This document shows, piece after piece, positions 17,550 through 27,100 of a DNA stretch of 64,000 nucleotides. The stretch is from Planctomycetota bacterium (GTDB lineage: Bacteria > Planctomycetota > UBA8742 > UBA2392): the NCBI GenBank assembly GCA_020849795.1, contig JADZFR010000056.1, positions 23,458 to 87,457 on the forward strand, read 5' to 3'. Position 1 is the stretch's first letter; every line of letters starts with the position of its first letter. A program made the translations under genes and the position numbers. Below the pieces are notes generated by a model that had not been told where the DNA came from, did not search any database, and saw only the letters and a program-made list of their open reading frames with translations.

Positions 17550-17704
17550 AGCACTTGCAAGGTTTGTTTGCGGGCTTGCGCTTGCGGCGAGCTTCGCATC
17601 CCTGCGTCGCGCTCCTTCAGCGTGGCCGCCTGCCACGCGTGCGTGCGCGCTGCTTGATCTGCTCGCGCGGCGCGGAATCTCTGCAAACAAAGCCCGAAAG
17701 AGCG

Positions 17705-18037
17705 CTAGGTCACCACGCCGTCGACGGGCTTGAAGTGTGGAAATGGTTTTTCCGACTCTGCCAGGCTGATCAGCGCCGAAAACTCACCCAGTTCTTCCAT
17801 GCGCTTCCAGAGTTTCTGGACGGCTTTGTGATCGCGAGCCTTGGCCGCTGCGCCGGGCTTCCACTCGAAGATTTCAATAAACGTGCCGTCTTCGGCTTCG
17901 GCCAGGATGGCGGGCCTGTCGGTGATCAGCTCTTCGACGCGCAGTGTGGTGTTGTGCTGCTGGATCAGCTCCAGCATCGCCTTGCGTGAAGTCGCGGCAT
18001 AGGGCCGGTACATCGCAAACACTATCTCGCCGCTCAT
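17705..18037 (-). CDS. Small protein resembling the ABM (dimeric alpha/beta barrel) fold
   Basis: The start at the ATG complementary to 18035-18037 follows GAAAGAAACCC. The protein has 110 residues and the pattern strand (IVFAMYRPY), helix (SRKAMLELIQQHNTTLRVEEL), strand (PAILAEAEDGTFIEIFEWK), helix (KAVQKLWKRMEELGEF). This is the beta-alpha-beta-beta-alpha arrangement of antibiotic-biosynthesis-monooxygenase-like proteins, which dimerise into barrels. No catalytic residues can be assigned. It is the last gene of a four-gene minus-strand run. Confidence 0.65.
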   Translation of the reverse strand: MSGEIVFAMYRPYAATSRKAMLELIQQHNTTLRVEELITDRPAILAEAEDGTFIEIFEWKPGAAAKARDHKAVQKLWKRMEELGEFSALISLAESEKPFPHFKPVDGVVT

Positions 18038-18101
18038 GGGTTTCTTTCGCAGGGTCCAATGCCTGCCTTGTGCAGAATCGGGCCGCAAACCGCAACCAGC
18101 A

Positions 18102-18566
18102 TCACGCGTATTTGTCTTTCGTTTCCGCCGGCTTGCCGGTCAGTGCAAGTCTGACCCGGGCTGGTGTCGGGAACATCACGACCGTCACCACGGCAAACAG
18201 CACGAAGGCCGGAACCGTCAGCACATGCGGTCCCGTCAGCAGCAGCGCAATGCCGGCAAACAGTGCGGCACCTTCGGCGCCGGCCACGACGATAAGGGCC
18301 CGGGTTTTGTATACCGCCAGCTTGGCCTCATCAGTTCCCGCCTTTTCCAGCTTTGCTGTCAGCGCGCGGTTCATCACTGAGCCCTGTACAGCCGCCATTA
18401 CCGTGAGCGCCAGTTGGCCGTAGCGGATGATGTCGAACATGTCGGTTTCGACTTCGCCGATCGGGCCGTACACCGCCCCGGCAACGCCGAAAGCGGTGGC
18501 TAACAAGACGGTTGCGCCCACCACAATGCCCAGCCCGCGCGCGGTGTCAGCGATCTGCTTTTCCAT
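18102..18566 (-). CDS. Hypothetical membrane protein, 4 TM helices
   Basis: The protein has 154 residues and four predicted transmembrane helices: about 12-34, 48-65, 90-110 and 115-135. A short basic C-terminus (RVRLALTGKPAETKDKYA) should be cytosolic. I do not recognise a family. It starts 10 bases after the stop of the Cys-cluster HTH gene on the same strand, so the two are probably co-transcribed. Confidence 0.7.
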   Translation of the reverse strand: MEKQIADTARGLGIVVGATVLLATAFGVAGAVYGPIGEVETDMFDIIRYGQLALTVMAAVQGSVMNRALTAKLEKAGTDEAKLAVYKTRALIVVAGAEGAALFAGIALLLTGPHVLTVPAFVLFAVVTVVMFPTPARVRLALTGKPAETKDKYA

Positions 18567-18575
18567 GGTGGCAAT

Positions 18576-18923
18576 CTAACGTTTGCGGCCGAAGATGTGC
18601 TCCGAGATTCGACGGCGGGCGCGCAGCAGATAGTGACTGACCGCGCGGCGCCCGATACCAAGGTGGCGGGCGATTTCTTCTTGCGGCATCGCGTGCGTGT
18701 ACGTCAGGTCGAACACTGCCTGCATGCGCCCGCGCAGGATCGAGCGGTAATCGGTCAAGGCCCGCGCAGCCTGGATTTCGGCGGCAAGGTATTTGGCGTA
18801 CTGGGCTGCATTCTTGCGGTGCAGACCGTGTATGCGGCCGTGCTGCTCGTCCGGCAGCAGGGATTCAACAGCTTCGCAAGGTTGGGTACAGGTGGCACGA
18901 AGGGGGCATTTGTCGCAGGGCAT
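18576..18923 (-). CDS. Sigma-70 region-4-like HTH protein with N-terminal Cys cluster
   Basis: The protein has 115 residues, with ATG behind GAGG. Residues 3-16 read CDKCPLRATCTQPC, that is C-x2-C-x5-C-x3-C, a spacing suited to an Fe-S cluster or zinc. The C-terminal half is a region-4-like HTH (YTHAMPQEEIARHLGIGRRAVSHYLLRARRRISEH). There is no region 2, so it is not a full sigma factor; it may be a redox- or metal-sensing DNA-binding regulator. A 5-5-5 palindrome lies 60 bases upstream of its start, which could be its own operator. Confidence 0.75.
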   Translation of the reverse strand: MPCDKCPLRATCTQPCEAVESLLPDEQHGRIHGLHRKNAAQYAKYLAAEIQAARALTDYRSILRGRMQAVFDLTYTHAMPQEEIARHLGIGRRAVSHYLLRARRRISEHIFGRKR

Positions 18924-18982
18924 GAGACCTCGGTCGGGTGGGGCTCCGACCTTCAGGAGGTTCCGGCCTCAGATTCTAGAAC

Positions 18983-18997
18983 ATTACATATAGTAAT
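18983..18997. promoter_or_regulatory. Palindrome, possible operator of the Cys-cluster HTH gene
   Basis: ATTAC-ATATA-GTAAT: perfect 5-base arms around a 5-base spacer, in an AT-rich island 60 bases upstream of the minus-strand HTH start. TTGACT lies just upstream on the same strand (complement of about 19003-19008), so a promoter may overlap. Confidence 0.4.
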
Positions 18998-19004
18998 AGT
19001 TGAG

Positions 19005-19166
19005 TCAAGGACGGAACTGCCAGACGCATCCGCAGCGACGGCACTTCACCTCGATCACGACCGGCCCCAATGCCTTGAAAAGAAGGGCGCCGCAGTCGCA
19101 TCGCACGTTGCCTGCCGGGGGTTGCGTGCGGCGTTTCAGGTTGTCGGCTGGTCGATTGCGTGCCAT
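19005..19166 (-). CDS. Com-like small zinc-ribbon protein (53 aa)
   Basis: I read this by hand. ATG is complementary to 19164-19166 and the stop is at 19005-19007. After a basic N-terminus of about 20 residues comes VRCDCGALLFKALGPVVIEV followed by KCRRCGCVWQF. The pattern C-x-C-G-x-LLFK ... I-E-[VI]-K-C-x2-C matches the Mu Com family zinc ribbon, normally C-x2-C; here the first pair is C-x-C. Com is a phage mRNA-binding translational regulator, and stand-alone bacterial copies are common. It lies upstream of and on the same strand as the HTH gene, in what would otherwise be a 443-base gap. Confidence 0.7.
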   Translation of the reverse strand: MARNRPADNLKRRTQPPAGNVRCDCGALLFKALGPVVIEVKCRRCGCVWQFRP

Positions 19167-19306
19167 GTCGTCTTTCGCCAAAATATGACAGAAAGAATTA
19201 TATTAGGCGCCGCGACAATGGCGCCGCTTGCCACCGAAAATCCTTGCAAGTCTTCTCCCGTTCAAGCGTTCCATCGGCGTGATACTCTCTTGGGCGGTGG
19301 CTGTGC

Positions 19307-19337
19307 TTGACGCGTTACCCTGACAAGCCACTATGAA
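19307..19337 (+). promoter_or_regulatory. Weak candidate promoter of the T6SS locus
   Basis: TTGACG at 19307-19312 and TATGAA at 19332-19337 are separated by 19 bases, longer than ideal, 30 bases upstream of the first FHA gene. Position is the main support. Confidence 0.25.
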
Positions 19338-19367
19338 GGTTGCTTTGCCGAAACTGGAAGCCTGCTG

Positions 19368-20474
19368 ATGCCCATCCGTATCGTGGTTCGAGTGCCGCGC
19401 GGCAGCACCACGGAGGTTTCCGAGCACACCTTCACGCGCAGTAAAATCCTGGTCGGGCGCTCGCCGGAGTGCGACCTGGTGCTGCCCGGCGACGAGGTTC
19501 GGGTCTCGCGCCAGCACATTCGCCTTGAGCGTCGCGAGGGTGGTTACCTTCTGGTCGACCTGGGCTCGCGTAACGGCACACTGCTGAACGGCGCCATCAT
19601 CCCGCCTGCCAGCACGCACCCGTTGAATGAAACCGACGTCATCAAGATGGGCACGGTCGAGCTCGAAGTCGTCCGCGTAGTGCTGGACGAACGCGCCGAA
19701 GACAAACAGGACGCCATTCGCAAGGGCAACAACACCAGCGGCCGTGTGCCGGCTGTCGGGTCTGACCCGCGCGAGCGCGCGGCCCTGGAGGCCTTGCAGG
19801 CGGTCTCGAAATTCTTCGTGGGTGAAGGCGAGTTCACGTCGCCCGAGCAGGTCAAGCTGTTCGGCGAGATGATTCGCATGAGCCTCGACATCCTGCTTGA
19901 GGGCCTGTTCAGCGCGCTCTCGCAGCGCAAACAGTTCGAGGGCGAGTTCGACGCCAGCGTCACCATGGCGTTCCAACGCGAAGCCAACCCCATGAAGTCC
20001 AAGCAGGAACTCGCCCAGTTCAAGCGCTTTCCCGTCGACTGGAAATTGCAGCCGCCGCTGCACGAGGTCAAGGACAGCCTCGAGCGCGCCACCAAGGACA
20101 TTGCCCAACACCAGATGGGGCTGCTGGCCGGCATGCAGCAAGTACTTGATGCGATCGTAAAGCGGCTTGACCCGCTGAAGATTGAAGAGAAGTCGAAGGA
20201 AAAGGCAGGCCTGCTGGGGCGGCTGAGCCCCGGCAAGCTGGCCTGGCACGAGTACCTGAGCACGTACAGCGAGTTCCTGGCTGAGAGCAGCAAGATGTTC
20301 AACGAGATGATCTACCCCAACCTCCAGAAGGGGTACCTGCTTTCGCACAAGGAAAAGACCAAAATTCTGGCAAGCGCCGCAGAGCTTGCAAAACGTGCCG
20401 AAGTCGTGGCCGAAGCCGCAGCCCAGAGTGCAGCCAACCTGCACCGCGACGACGCCGAGTCGCCCGCGCCCTGA
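19368..20474 (+). CDS. T6SS-associated FHA domain protein (canonical FHA)
   Basis: The protein has 368 residues. An N-terminal FHA domain (about 5-100) keeps all key phosphothreonine-binding motifs: GRS at 30-32, SRQH at 47-50 and SRNGT at 67-71. The C-terminal domain (about 140-345) matches the T6SS VI_FHA region (EALQAVSKFFVGEGEF ... SKMFNEMIYPNLQKGYLLS). In T6SS-1 of Pseudomonas, Fha1 binds a phosphorylated residue and promotes assembly. Here it is the first gene of the T6SS run and is followed by a paralogue. No PpkA-type kinase is encoded in the window, so the phospho-partner is unknown. ATG follows GGAAG. Confidence 0.92.
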   Translation: MPIRIVVRVPRGSTTEVSEHTFTRSKILVGRSPECDLVLPGDEVRVSRQHIRLERREGGYLLVDLGSRNGTLLNGAIIPPASTHPLNETDVIKMGTVELEVVRVVLDERAEDKQDAIRKGNNTSGRVPAVGSDPRERAALEALQAVSKFFVGEGEFTSPEQVKLFGEMIRMSLDILLEGLFSALSQRKQFEGEFDASVTMAFQREANPMKSKQELAQFKRFPVDWKLQPPLHEVKDSLERATKDIAQHQMGLLAGMQQVLDAIVKRLDPLKIEEKSKEKAGLLGRLSPGKLAWHEYLSTYSEFLAESSKMFNEMIYPNLQKGYLLSHKEKTKILASAAELAKRAEVVAEAAAQSAANLHRDDAESPAP

Positions 20475-20551
20475 ATCGCACAGATCACGCCGCTTGACCT
20501 TGTTGCGCCGCGTCCCCAAACTGCGGCGCTTGGCTTTCTTTGGGGTGGGCA

Positions 20552-21511
20552 ATGGCTTTGGTCGTCGCGGTTTCGCGTGCAGGCACCGACACCACCCTGG
20601 GTGAACACACATTTGGCAAAGAGGCGCGTTCCAAGGGCATCGTGTTTGGCAGTGCTCCTGAGTCCGACGTCGTGGTCATGGAGCTTAAAGAACAGCACGC
20701 TCGCCTGGAAAAGCGCCGCGACGGCTATTACTTCGTCGACCTTGGCACTGAAGGATTTGCCGTGGACGGCAAGAAGCACGATGCCGGAACCGATTTTCGC
20801 GTGTCTGACGGCACGCGCATTCTGTCGGCGGGCATCGTGTTTCACTTCAAGCGCGAAGCCACGCCGCTGCGCACCACGCGCGTCACGTCAACGCCTGAGC
20901 CGGCTACGTCAAGCACCGGCAGTCACAGCAGTCTGCAAGCGATGTCGCACGCGGCGCTGAAAGACCTGTCGCGTTACTTTGTCGGCGAGGCGAACTTCGA
21001 AAACGTCGGCGAGATCCGGCGCTTCAAGGCGATGCTTCAGCTTACGCTGGAAGTCGCCATGGAGTGGATGGGCAAGGCCCTGCGCGGCCGGGCCGAGTTT
21101 CAGGACCAGTTCAGCGCGCCGGTCACGCAACTGTTCGCGCATTCGCTGAACCCGCTGAAGAAGATGCAGGACATCAGCACGATCGCCAATTTCCTGTTGG
21201 ACTGGCGTGAAGAACGAGACATTGAAAGCATCCGCGAAACCCTGCGCGACGCGTTCACCGACATGGTCAAGCACCAGATGGGCATGCTGGCGGGTTTGCA
21301 GCAGTTCATCAATGACCTGCAGGCCAAGCTGGACCCCACGGCCATTGAAGAAGCGGCGGGCAAAGGCAAGAAAGCCTGGAAGAGGTATACCGAGCTTTAC
21401 GGCGACACGTTTGCCGAGAGCAGCAAACTCTTTAACGAGTTGATCTACCCAAGCATACGCAAGGGCTATATTTTCTCGCACGATGACGTATCAAGCGACA
21501 CGAAGGACTAA
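20552..21511 (+). CDS. T6SS-associated FHA-like protein with degenerate FHA domain
   Basis: The protein has 319 residues from ATG 20552, behind GGGGTGGG. It is a paralogue of the preceding protein. The C-terminal VI_FHA region is well kept (LKDLSRYFVGEANFENVGEI ... ESSKLFNELIYPSIRKGYIFS). In the FHA part the Arg of GRS is replaced (FGSAPESD, 33-38), SRxH has become KEQH (46-49) and the SxNGT loop reads GTEGFAVDG. The phosphothreonine pocket is therefore probably lost while the fold remains. It may act as a structural partner of the first FHA protein. Confidence 0.88.
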   Translation: MALVVAVSRAGTDTTLGEHTFGKEARSKGIVFGSAPESDVVVMELKEQHARLEKRRDGYYFVDLGTEGFAVDGKKHDAGTDFRVSDGTRILSAGIVFHFKREATPLRTTRVTSTPEPATSSTGSHSSLQAMSHAALKDLSRYFVGEANFENVGEIRRFKAMLQLTLEVAMEWMGKALRGRAEFQDQFSAPVTQLFAHSLNPLKKMQDISTIANFLLDWREERDIESIRETLRDAFTDMVKHQMGMLAGLQQFINDLQAKLDPTAIEEAAGKGKKAWKRYTELYGDTFAESSKLFNELIYPSIRKGYIFSHDDVSSDTKD

Positions 21512-21530
21512 CCAGCAGGGGAGCCGTGTC

Positions 21531-21992
21531 ATGAAGATGATTGCATTGACCTGTACCGCATTGGCCATGATGCTGTTCGGGTGCACGACCACTTCGGTCA
21601 CCATGAAGCTGCAGGCGATTGAGCCCGTGAACCTGGCAGACGGCAGCAGCGATTCGCGCGTCGTCGAAGTGCGCATCTATGAGCTGAAGGACAAGACCAA
21701 ATTCGAACAAGCCGTCACTGAGGACATCTGGGACAAAGCCGAAGAAACCCTGGGCGGCGACCTGCTGTCGGTCAAGAACGCCGACCCTGTGTACCCGCAA
21801 AAGCCCAACGCCGCCGAAGGCGGCACCAAGGTCGTGATCGACCCGTTGAACGCTGACACAAAGTTTATCGGCGTGCTTGCGTTGATGACAAACAGCGACA
21901 CGGTGGGCAAGCGCCACGTGGTGGTAACGCTGGAAGAAGCCGACGACGTGATTTTCCGGATCACCGGCTATCACATTGAGGTCAAGCGGTAA
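21531..21992 (+). CDS. tssJ: T6SS lipoprotein TssJ
   Basis: ATG 21531 is chosen; the in-frame start 48 bases upstream lies inside the end of the previous gene. The signal has lipobox LFGC (Cys18). The mature domain of about 135 residues shows the TssJ transthyretin-like pattern (MKLQAIEPVNL, VVEVRIYELKD, FEQA, RHVVVTLEEADDVIF). TssJ is the outer-membrane lipoprotein that clamps the periplasmic domain of TssM in the T6SS membrane complex. tssK, tssL and tssM follow directly. Confidence 0.9.
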   Translation: MKMIALTCTALAMMLFGCTTTSVTMKLQAIEPVNLADGSSDSRVVEVRIYELKDKTKFEQAVTEDIWDKAEETLGGDLLSVKNADPVYPQKPNAAEGGTKVVIDPLNADTKFIGVLALMTNSDTVGKRHVVVTLEEADDVIFRITGYHIEVKR

Positions 21993-22027
21993 CGTCGGGC
22001 ACGCGGGCAAACCGAAAGCGGACGAAT

Positions 22028-23383
22028 ATGGAGCACCAACAGAAAGTGCTGTGGACCGAGGGGATGTTCCTGACCCCGCAGCACTTCCAGCAGTGGGACC
22101 GGTACATCGAGAACCTTGTGCAGCAGCGCATTCGTGCGTTGTCACCGCTGGGTTTTGGTGTGCGTGATCTTGCCATCCATGAAGAGGGCCTGGCCAACGG
22201 CGAGTTCAGCATCTCGCGCGTCGCCGCGATTCTGCCCGACGGCCTGGTCGTGGATGTGCCCGGCACCGACGACGCGCCGGCATCGCGCAGTATCGCCGAG
22301 CACTACACCGCCGAGCGCGAACGCCTGGGCGTGTTCCTGGCCGCGCCGATCATCCCCGACCAGGGCGTGGCCCAGAGCCCCGGCGGCTTTCATGACGGCA
22401 GGCCCACGCGCTATCGCGGCCGCAGCCTTGAGATCCGCGACGACAATGGCCAGGGCGCCAAGCGCGAAATCAGCGTGGCGTCCACCCACCTGCGCATCCT
22501 GTTTGACGGCGAGTCGCTGGACAACCACGCATGGGTCAAAGTCGCCGAGCTGGGACGCACCAGCACAGGCGGCTTTACGCTGGCCGAAACCTATGTGCCG
22601 CCGCTGCTGTCGATCGGCGGCAGCGGGCGCCTGATGGGCACGCTGCGCAAGATCCTGGAAATCCTTGCCACAAAAAGCACCGAGTTCGCACGCCAGCGCC
22701 GCAACCGGGGCGCGGGCCTGGCCAGTTTCAGCATGGCCGAAAGCGCCAGCTTCTGGCTGCTGCACACGGTCAACGGCGCCATTCCGCCCTTGCAGCATGC
22801 GTACAACACGGGCACGTGGCACCCTGAGCGCGTGTACATTGAACTCGCGCGGCTGTGCGGCTTCATGTACACGTTCGCCGGCGAAGGCCACCCCAAGGAC
22901 GTCCCGGCTTATGCGCACGATGACCTGGCCGGGACCTTTGCGCGCCTGGAGGCCCGCCTGCGCGAGCTGCTGGACACCATCATTCCGACCAAGTGCACCA
23001 ACATTCCGCTGCAGAAGGCGCGTGACAACATGTACGTCGCCAACATCCAGGACGAGCGCGTGCTTGAAGCCGGTGGCGCGCTGTACGTTGCGGTGGCCGC
23101 AGACGTGCCCGCCGAGAAAGTGGTGCGCGAGGCGCCGCTCAAGTTCAAGATCAGCAGCCAGGACCGCGTGGACCAGTTGATCACCGCGGCCCTGCGCGGC
23201 ATCAGCGTGCGCCACATGCCCGCACCGCCGCCCGAGATTCCCGTCGCGCCGGGCCGCAATTACTTCCAGATCGACAAGGCGGGCGACCATTGGGATGCGG
23301 TGCGTGAGTCGCGCAGCATGGCGTTCTACCTGCCGCCCGAGTTTGCGGGGTTGAAGCTTGAGTTGATGGCAATCAAGGAATAG
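22028..23383 (+). CDS. tssK: T6SS baseplate protein TssK
   Basis: The protein has 451 residues, standard for TssK. The hallmark N-terminus is VLWTEGMFLTPQHFQQWDRY. The shoulder and neck domains follow, and the C-terminal head has conserved PVAPGRNYFQIDK and SRSMAFYLPPEFAGLKLEL. TssK trimers link the TssEFG baseplate to the TssL/TssM membrane complex in the cytoplasm. The gene begins 35 bases after tssJ, and tssL starts 2 bases after its stop. Confidence 0.96.
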   Translation: MEHQQKVLWTEGMFLTPQHFQQWDRYIENLVQQRIRALSPLGFGVRDLAIHEEGLANGEFSISRVAAILPDGLVVDVPGTDDAPASRSIAEHYTAERERLGVFLAAPIIPDQGVAQSPGGFHDGRPTRYRGRSLEIRDDNGQGAKREISVASTHLRILFDGESLDNHAWVKVAELGRTSTGGFTLAETYVPPLLSIGGSGRLMGTLRKILEILATKSTEFARQRRNRGAGLASFSMAESASFWLLHTVNGAIPPLQHAYNTGTWHPERVYIELARLCGFMYTFAGEGHPKDVPAYAHDDLAGTFARLEARLRELLDTIIPTKCTNIPLQKARDNMYVANIQDERVLEAGGALYVAVAADVPAEKVVREAPLKFKISSQDRVDQLITAALRGISVRHMPAPPPEIPVAPGRNYFQIDKAGDHWDAVRESRSMAFYLPPEFAGLKLELMAIKE

Positions 23384-23385
23384 GC

Positions 23386-24066
23386 ATGGCCGAAGGCGAC
23401 TCCAAACCCAGGTTGTCTGACCTCGCTGCCGAGGTGTTTGCCTTTGCCTTTCAGCTCAAGGCAAGCAAAGACCCGGGCAAGGCACATGACGTCAAGCAAA
23501 GCGTCGTGCGCCTGTTCTCGGAGTTTGAGACCGCGGCCCGCAGCGGCGGATACAAAGCCGAGAACATCAGCAGCGCAAAGTACGCCCTGACCGCGTTCAT
23601 CGACGAGCTGGTGCTGGCCGGCAGCGCGCCGATGAAAGACGAGTGGGCCGGCAGCCCGCTGCAGCTTGAGCTGTTCAATGACTTTGCGGCAGGCGAAGAG
23701 TTTTACACCAAGCTTAAGACCGTGCGCGCAAGCGGCGATGCCGAGTCTCGCGAAGTGGCAGGCGTGTATTTCCTTGCGCTGACCCATGGCTTCAAGGGCA
23801 TGTTCATCGACCTGCGCGGCATGGAAGAGCGCAAGACGCTGATGGACGCGCTGGCCGCCGAGATCAAGCAGGGTGCGCCCGGCGACCCCAAGGCGCTTTC
23901 ACCAGCCTGGAAGGCGCCCGACGACATTCCCAAGCTTGTGAAAAGCGCGCCGGTGTGGGTGATGCCGGTGGTGTGCGGTGTCGTGCTGATTCTGATGGTG
24001 CTGGCACTGGCGTTTGCAGCCAACATGATGGCGGATTCCGCAATTGGCATGCTGACCGGCAATTGA
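23386..24066 (+). CDS. tssL: T6SS inner-membrane protein TssL (DotU/IcmH)
   Basis: The protein has 226 residues. The cytosolic helical DotU domain contains AKYALTAFIDELVLAG, EWAGSPLQLELFNDFAAGEEFY and FLALTHGFKGMF. A single C-terminal transmembrane helix follows (VWVMPVVCGVVLILMVLALAF). There is no OmpA-type peptidoglycan-binding extension, so cell-wall anchoring must come from another protein. TssL contacts TssK and TssM at the inner membrane. It is immediately downstream of tssK. Confidence 0.94.
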   Translation: MAEGDSKPRLSDLAAEVFAFAFQLKASKDPGKAHDVKQSVVRLFSEFETAARSGGYKAENISSAKYALTAFIDELVLAGSAPMKDEWAGSPLQLELFNDFAAGEEFYTKLKTVRASGDAESREVAGVYFLALTHGFKGMFIDLRGMEERKTLMDALAAEIKQGAPGDPKALSPAWKAPDDIPKLVKSAPVWVMPVVCGVVLILMVLALAFAANMMADSAIGMLTGN

Positions 24067-24134
24067 TCGCGCCCGACACACCCGACATTTGAATTCGAGA
24101 CAGACCAGGGCTCAGAACCACCAGGGGAAATGCA

Positions 24135-27100
24135 ATGCGGCCATTCCTGTCTGCACTGATGAAAGAAGGGGTCTTCAGCATTGTCGTGCTGCTGCTCCTG
24201 GTCGTGCTGGTTTGGGGTGTCGCGTTCTACACGCGCGGCGAGAACACCGAGTGGATGAACCTGCCGATGCTGATCACGATGGCCGTGGTCGGCTTGTGGG
24301 TGATCCTGTTCATTTCGCAGAAAGTCGTGGCGGTTCGCAGCGCGGTCCGGATCGAAAAGCAGCTCAAGGCCCAGAGCGGCGCCCAATTGGATGGGGCCAG
24401 CGCCGACAAGAAATCTGAAGTTGAGGCGCTGCGCAAGAAGTTCGACGAGTCACTGCAGGCCCTCAAGAAGACCAAGGGCGGCAAGAGCGCGCTCTACACA
24501 CTGCCCTGGTACGTGATCATCGGCCCCCCGGGCAGCGGCAAGACCACGGCGCTGCAGGAATCAGGCCTGAACTTTCCGCCCGTACAGGGCGGCGCCAAGG
24601 TGCGCGGCATCGGCGGCACACGCAACTGCGACTGGTGGTTCACCGAAGACGGCATCCTGCTCGATACCGCCGGCCGCTACACGACCGTTGCCGAAGATCA
24701 GGAAGAGTGGATCAGCTTTCTCGACCTGATCCGGATTTCGCGCAAGACCAAACCGATCAACGGCGCAATTGTCGCGATCAGCATTGACGACCTGTTCCGC
24801 AACACGCAATCCGAGATTGACCAGATCGCCAAGGATATCCGCAACCGGCTGGATGAACTGTCAGCCCGCCTGCAGGCGGTGTTTCCGGTGTACCTGATGT
24901 TCACCAAGTGCGACCTGGTGCGCGGGTTTGTCGAGTTCTTTGAAGACTTCAATAAAGACGAGCGCTCGCAGGTCTGGGGCTTCACCATGGCCTACCGGCT
25001 GCCCGAAAAGCAGTACACAGCCGTGTTCGACGAACAGTGCGACCGCATGATGGCCAACATTCGCGCCAGGCAGCTTGAGCTGCTGGCAACCGAGCGGCCG
25101 GCGAACAAGAAGCAGAACATCTACCTGTTCCCGCGCCAGTTCACGCTCGCGCGCGAGAAGATGAAAGACCTGATCGGCCAGTTGTTCGGCGCGCATGCCT
25201 ACCAGGAGTCTTCCATCCTGCGCGGCATCTACTTCACCAGCGGCACGCAGAAGGGCACACCGATCGACCAGCTGATGATGCGCCTGGGCGCTGCCATGGG
25301 CATGAGCGCCCCGCCCGAGGGCTTTGACGAGCGCCTGGAAAAGAAGAGTTTCTTCATCAATCACCTGTTCACGCGCGTGATGTTCCCCGACAAGACGCTG
25401 GCGCGCAGCAACAGCCGCGTGATCCGCAAGCGCCGCGCCTGGAAGTACGCCCTGCAACTGGGCAGCGCGGCTGCTTTCGCGCTGGTCACGTTCGGGGCCG
25501 TGGGGGCGTTCAGCGAAAGCCGCCAGACGATCAACGGCATCGAAGAGTCCGGTGCCGCGCTGAAAGAGCTGCCCGGCAGCGCCACCGACAAGCAGATGCT
25601 GGAATCGCTGACCGCGCTCGATGCGATGCGCGCACAGCTTTTGCGCGCCAGGCAGGAGGGTACCGGGCTGGACTGGCGCTGGGGCATGGACCAGCGCTCG
25701 CGCATGTTTGAGGCCGGCGCAAAGTCGTACTACAACGCGCTTGAGCCGCTGCTGGTCAAGCCGGCCCACGCCCGCCTGGAAGCCGAGCTGAACACGCGCC
25801 TGGCCGGCATACGCAGCAGCCGCAGCGAGCAGGACTACCAGACCATGCTCGACCTGTGGCGCGTGTACGGCATGATCGCCGGAGAAATTGAGCCCAAGCC
25901 CGACCTCATTGCCACGGTGTACAAGCGAAACAACCGCTGGACGGGGCCGCTGAGCGGTGACAGCGCCAGCCAGATCGAGGCCCTCAGCGGCGAGCAGCTT
26001 GAGTTTTATGCGCAGATGCTGGTGATGGCGTATGCCGACGGCACGCGCTACCCATGGAAGACCGCGTCCGATACTGACCTTACGCGCCGCTGCCGCGAAG
26101 AGCTGCGTGAGGGCTTCTGGATTCCGAACGCCTACAACGCGATCATTCGCTACGCGTCGGACAAGGTCACCGACATTGGCCTCGACAACATCGCGCCGGA
26201 CAACAAGGGGCTGCTGGCACAGGTGATTCCGCCCGGCGATGCCAGCGACCTGCCGTTCCTGGACGCGTTTACGCAGTCGGCCTGGACCAGCCACGTCGAG
26301 CCGGCCATGAAAGAGCGCGCGACCGACCTGTCCAAGCTGCTCAAAGAGCTGGGTCGCGACGACAGCGAACAGAAAATTCTCGAAGAGCTGTATCGCATGC
26401 ATTCGCAGCGACAGGTCAAGGTCTGGGACGACTTCCTGAATACGATCCAGCCGTCCAAGGACGCGTTTGTTTCGGTAGAGACGGCGCGCTCGGCGCTATC
26501 GACGCTGGCCAGCGAAAGCAACTCACCGCTGCGTACGCTGGTGCGTGGCGTCTGGGAACGCAAAGCGCTCACCATGTCGGCAACCCAGCGCGTGGACAGC
26601 GCGACCGAGCAGGACCAGAAAACGCTGGATGAGGCGTTGAAGATACTGAACGCCTACTACGGCGCCTACGACACGTTCGCCAACAACACCAAAAGCGGTC
26701 GCGTGCGCTACTACAGCGGCGAAGAGGCAGCACCCGCGCGCACCCTGGCCACCGAAACAACCAAGGCCGGCAGCGAAGCGGCGCGCATCCTGACCGCGCA
26801 GCGGCCGGTCAATGACCTGATGCAGCGGGTGATCAACGCCGGCTACACCGGCTTGAAGATTGAATCGGCGGTCGAAGTCAAGCAGATCTGGGCCGACGAC
26901 ATCGTCAAGTTCTGGGACACGCACTTCAAGGGCAAGTACCCCTTCGACACCAATGCCAAGGCCAACGCGCCGATCGCCCGCGTCTCGGAGTTTTTCAACC
27001 CGGCCAAGGGCAAGTTCTGGACGTTCGACAAACAGCTCAACGCGATTGCCAAGCTCAGCTTCAACGGCAACGTGCTGCTTGAGCCGTCGGCCGAATACCT

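Noticed and set aside
17563..17691. 9-base inverted repeat TTTGTTTGC ... GCAAACAAA flanking the gap between convergent genes
   Set aside because: The arms are over 100 bases apart and the intervening sequence has no structure I can support; probably chance or weak termination.
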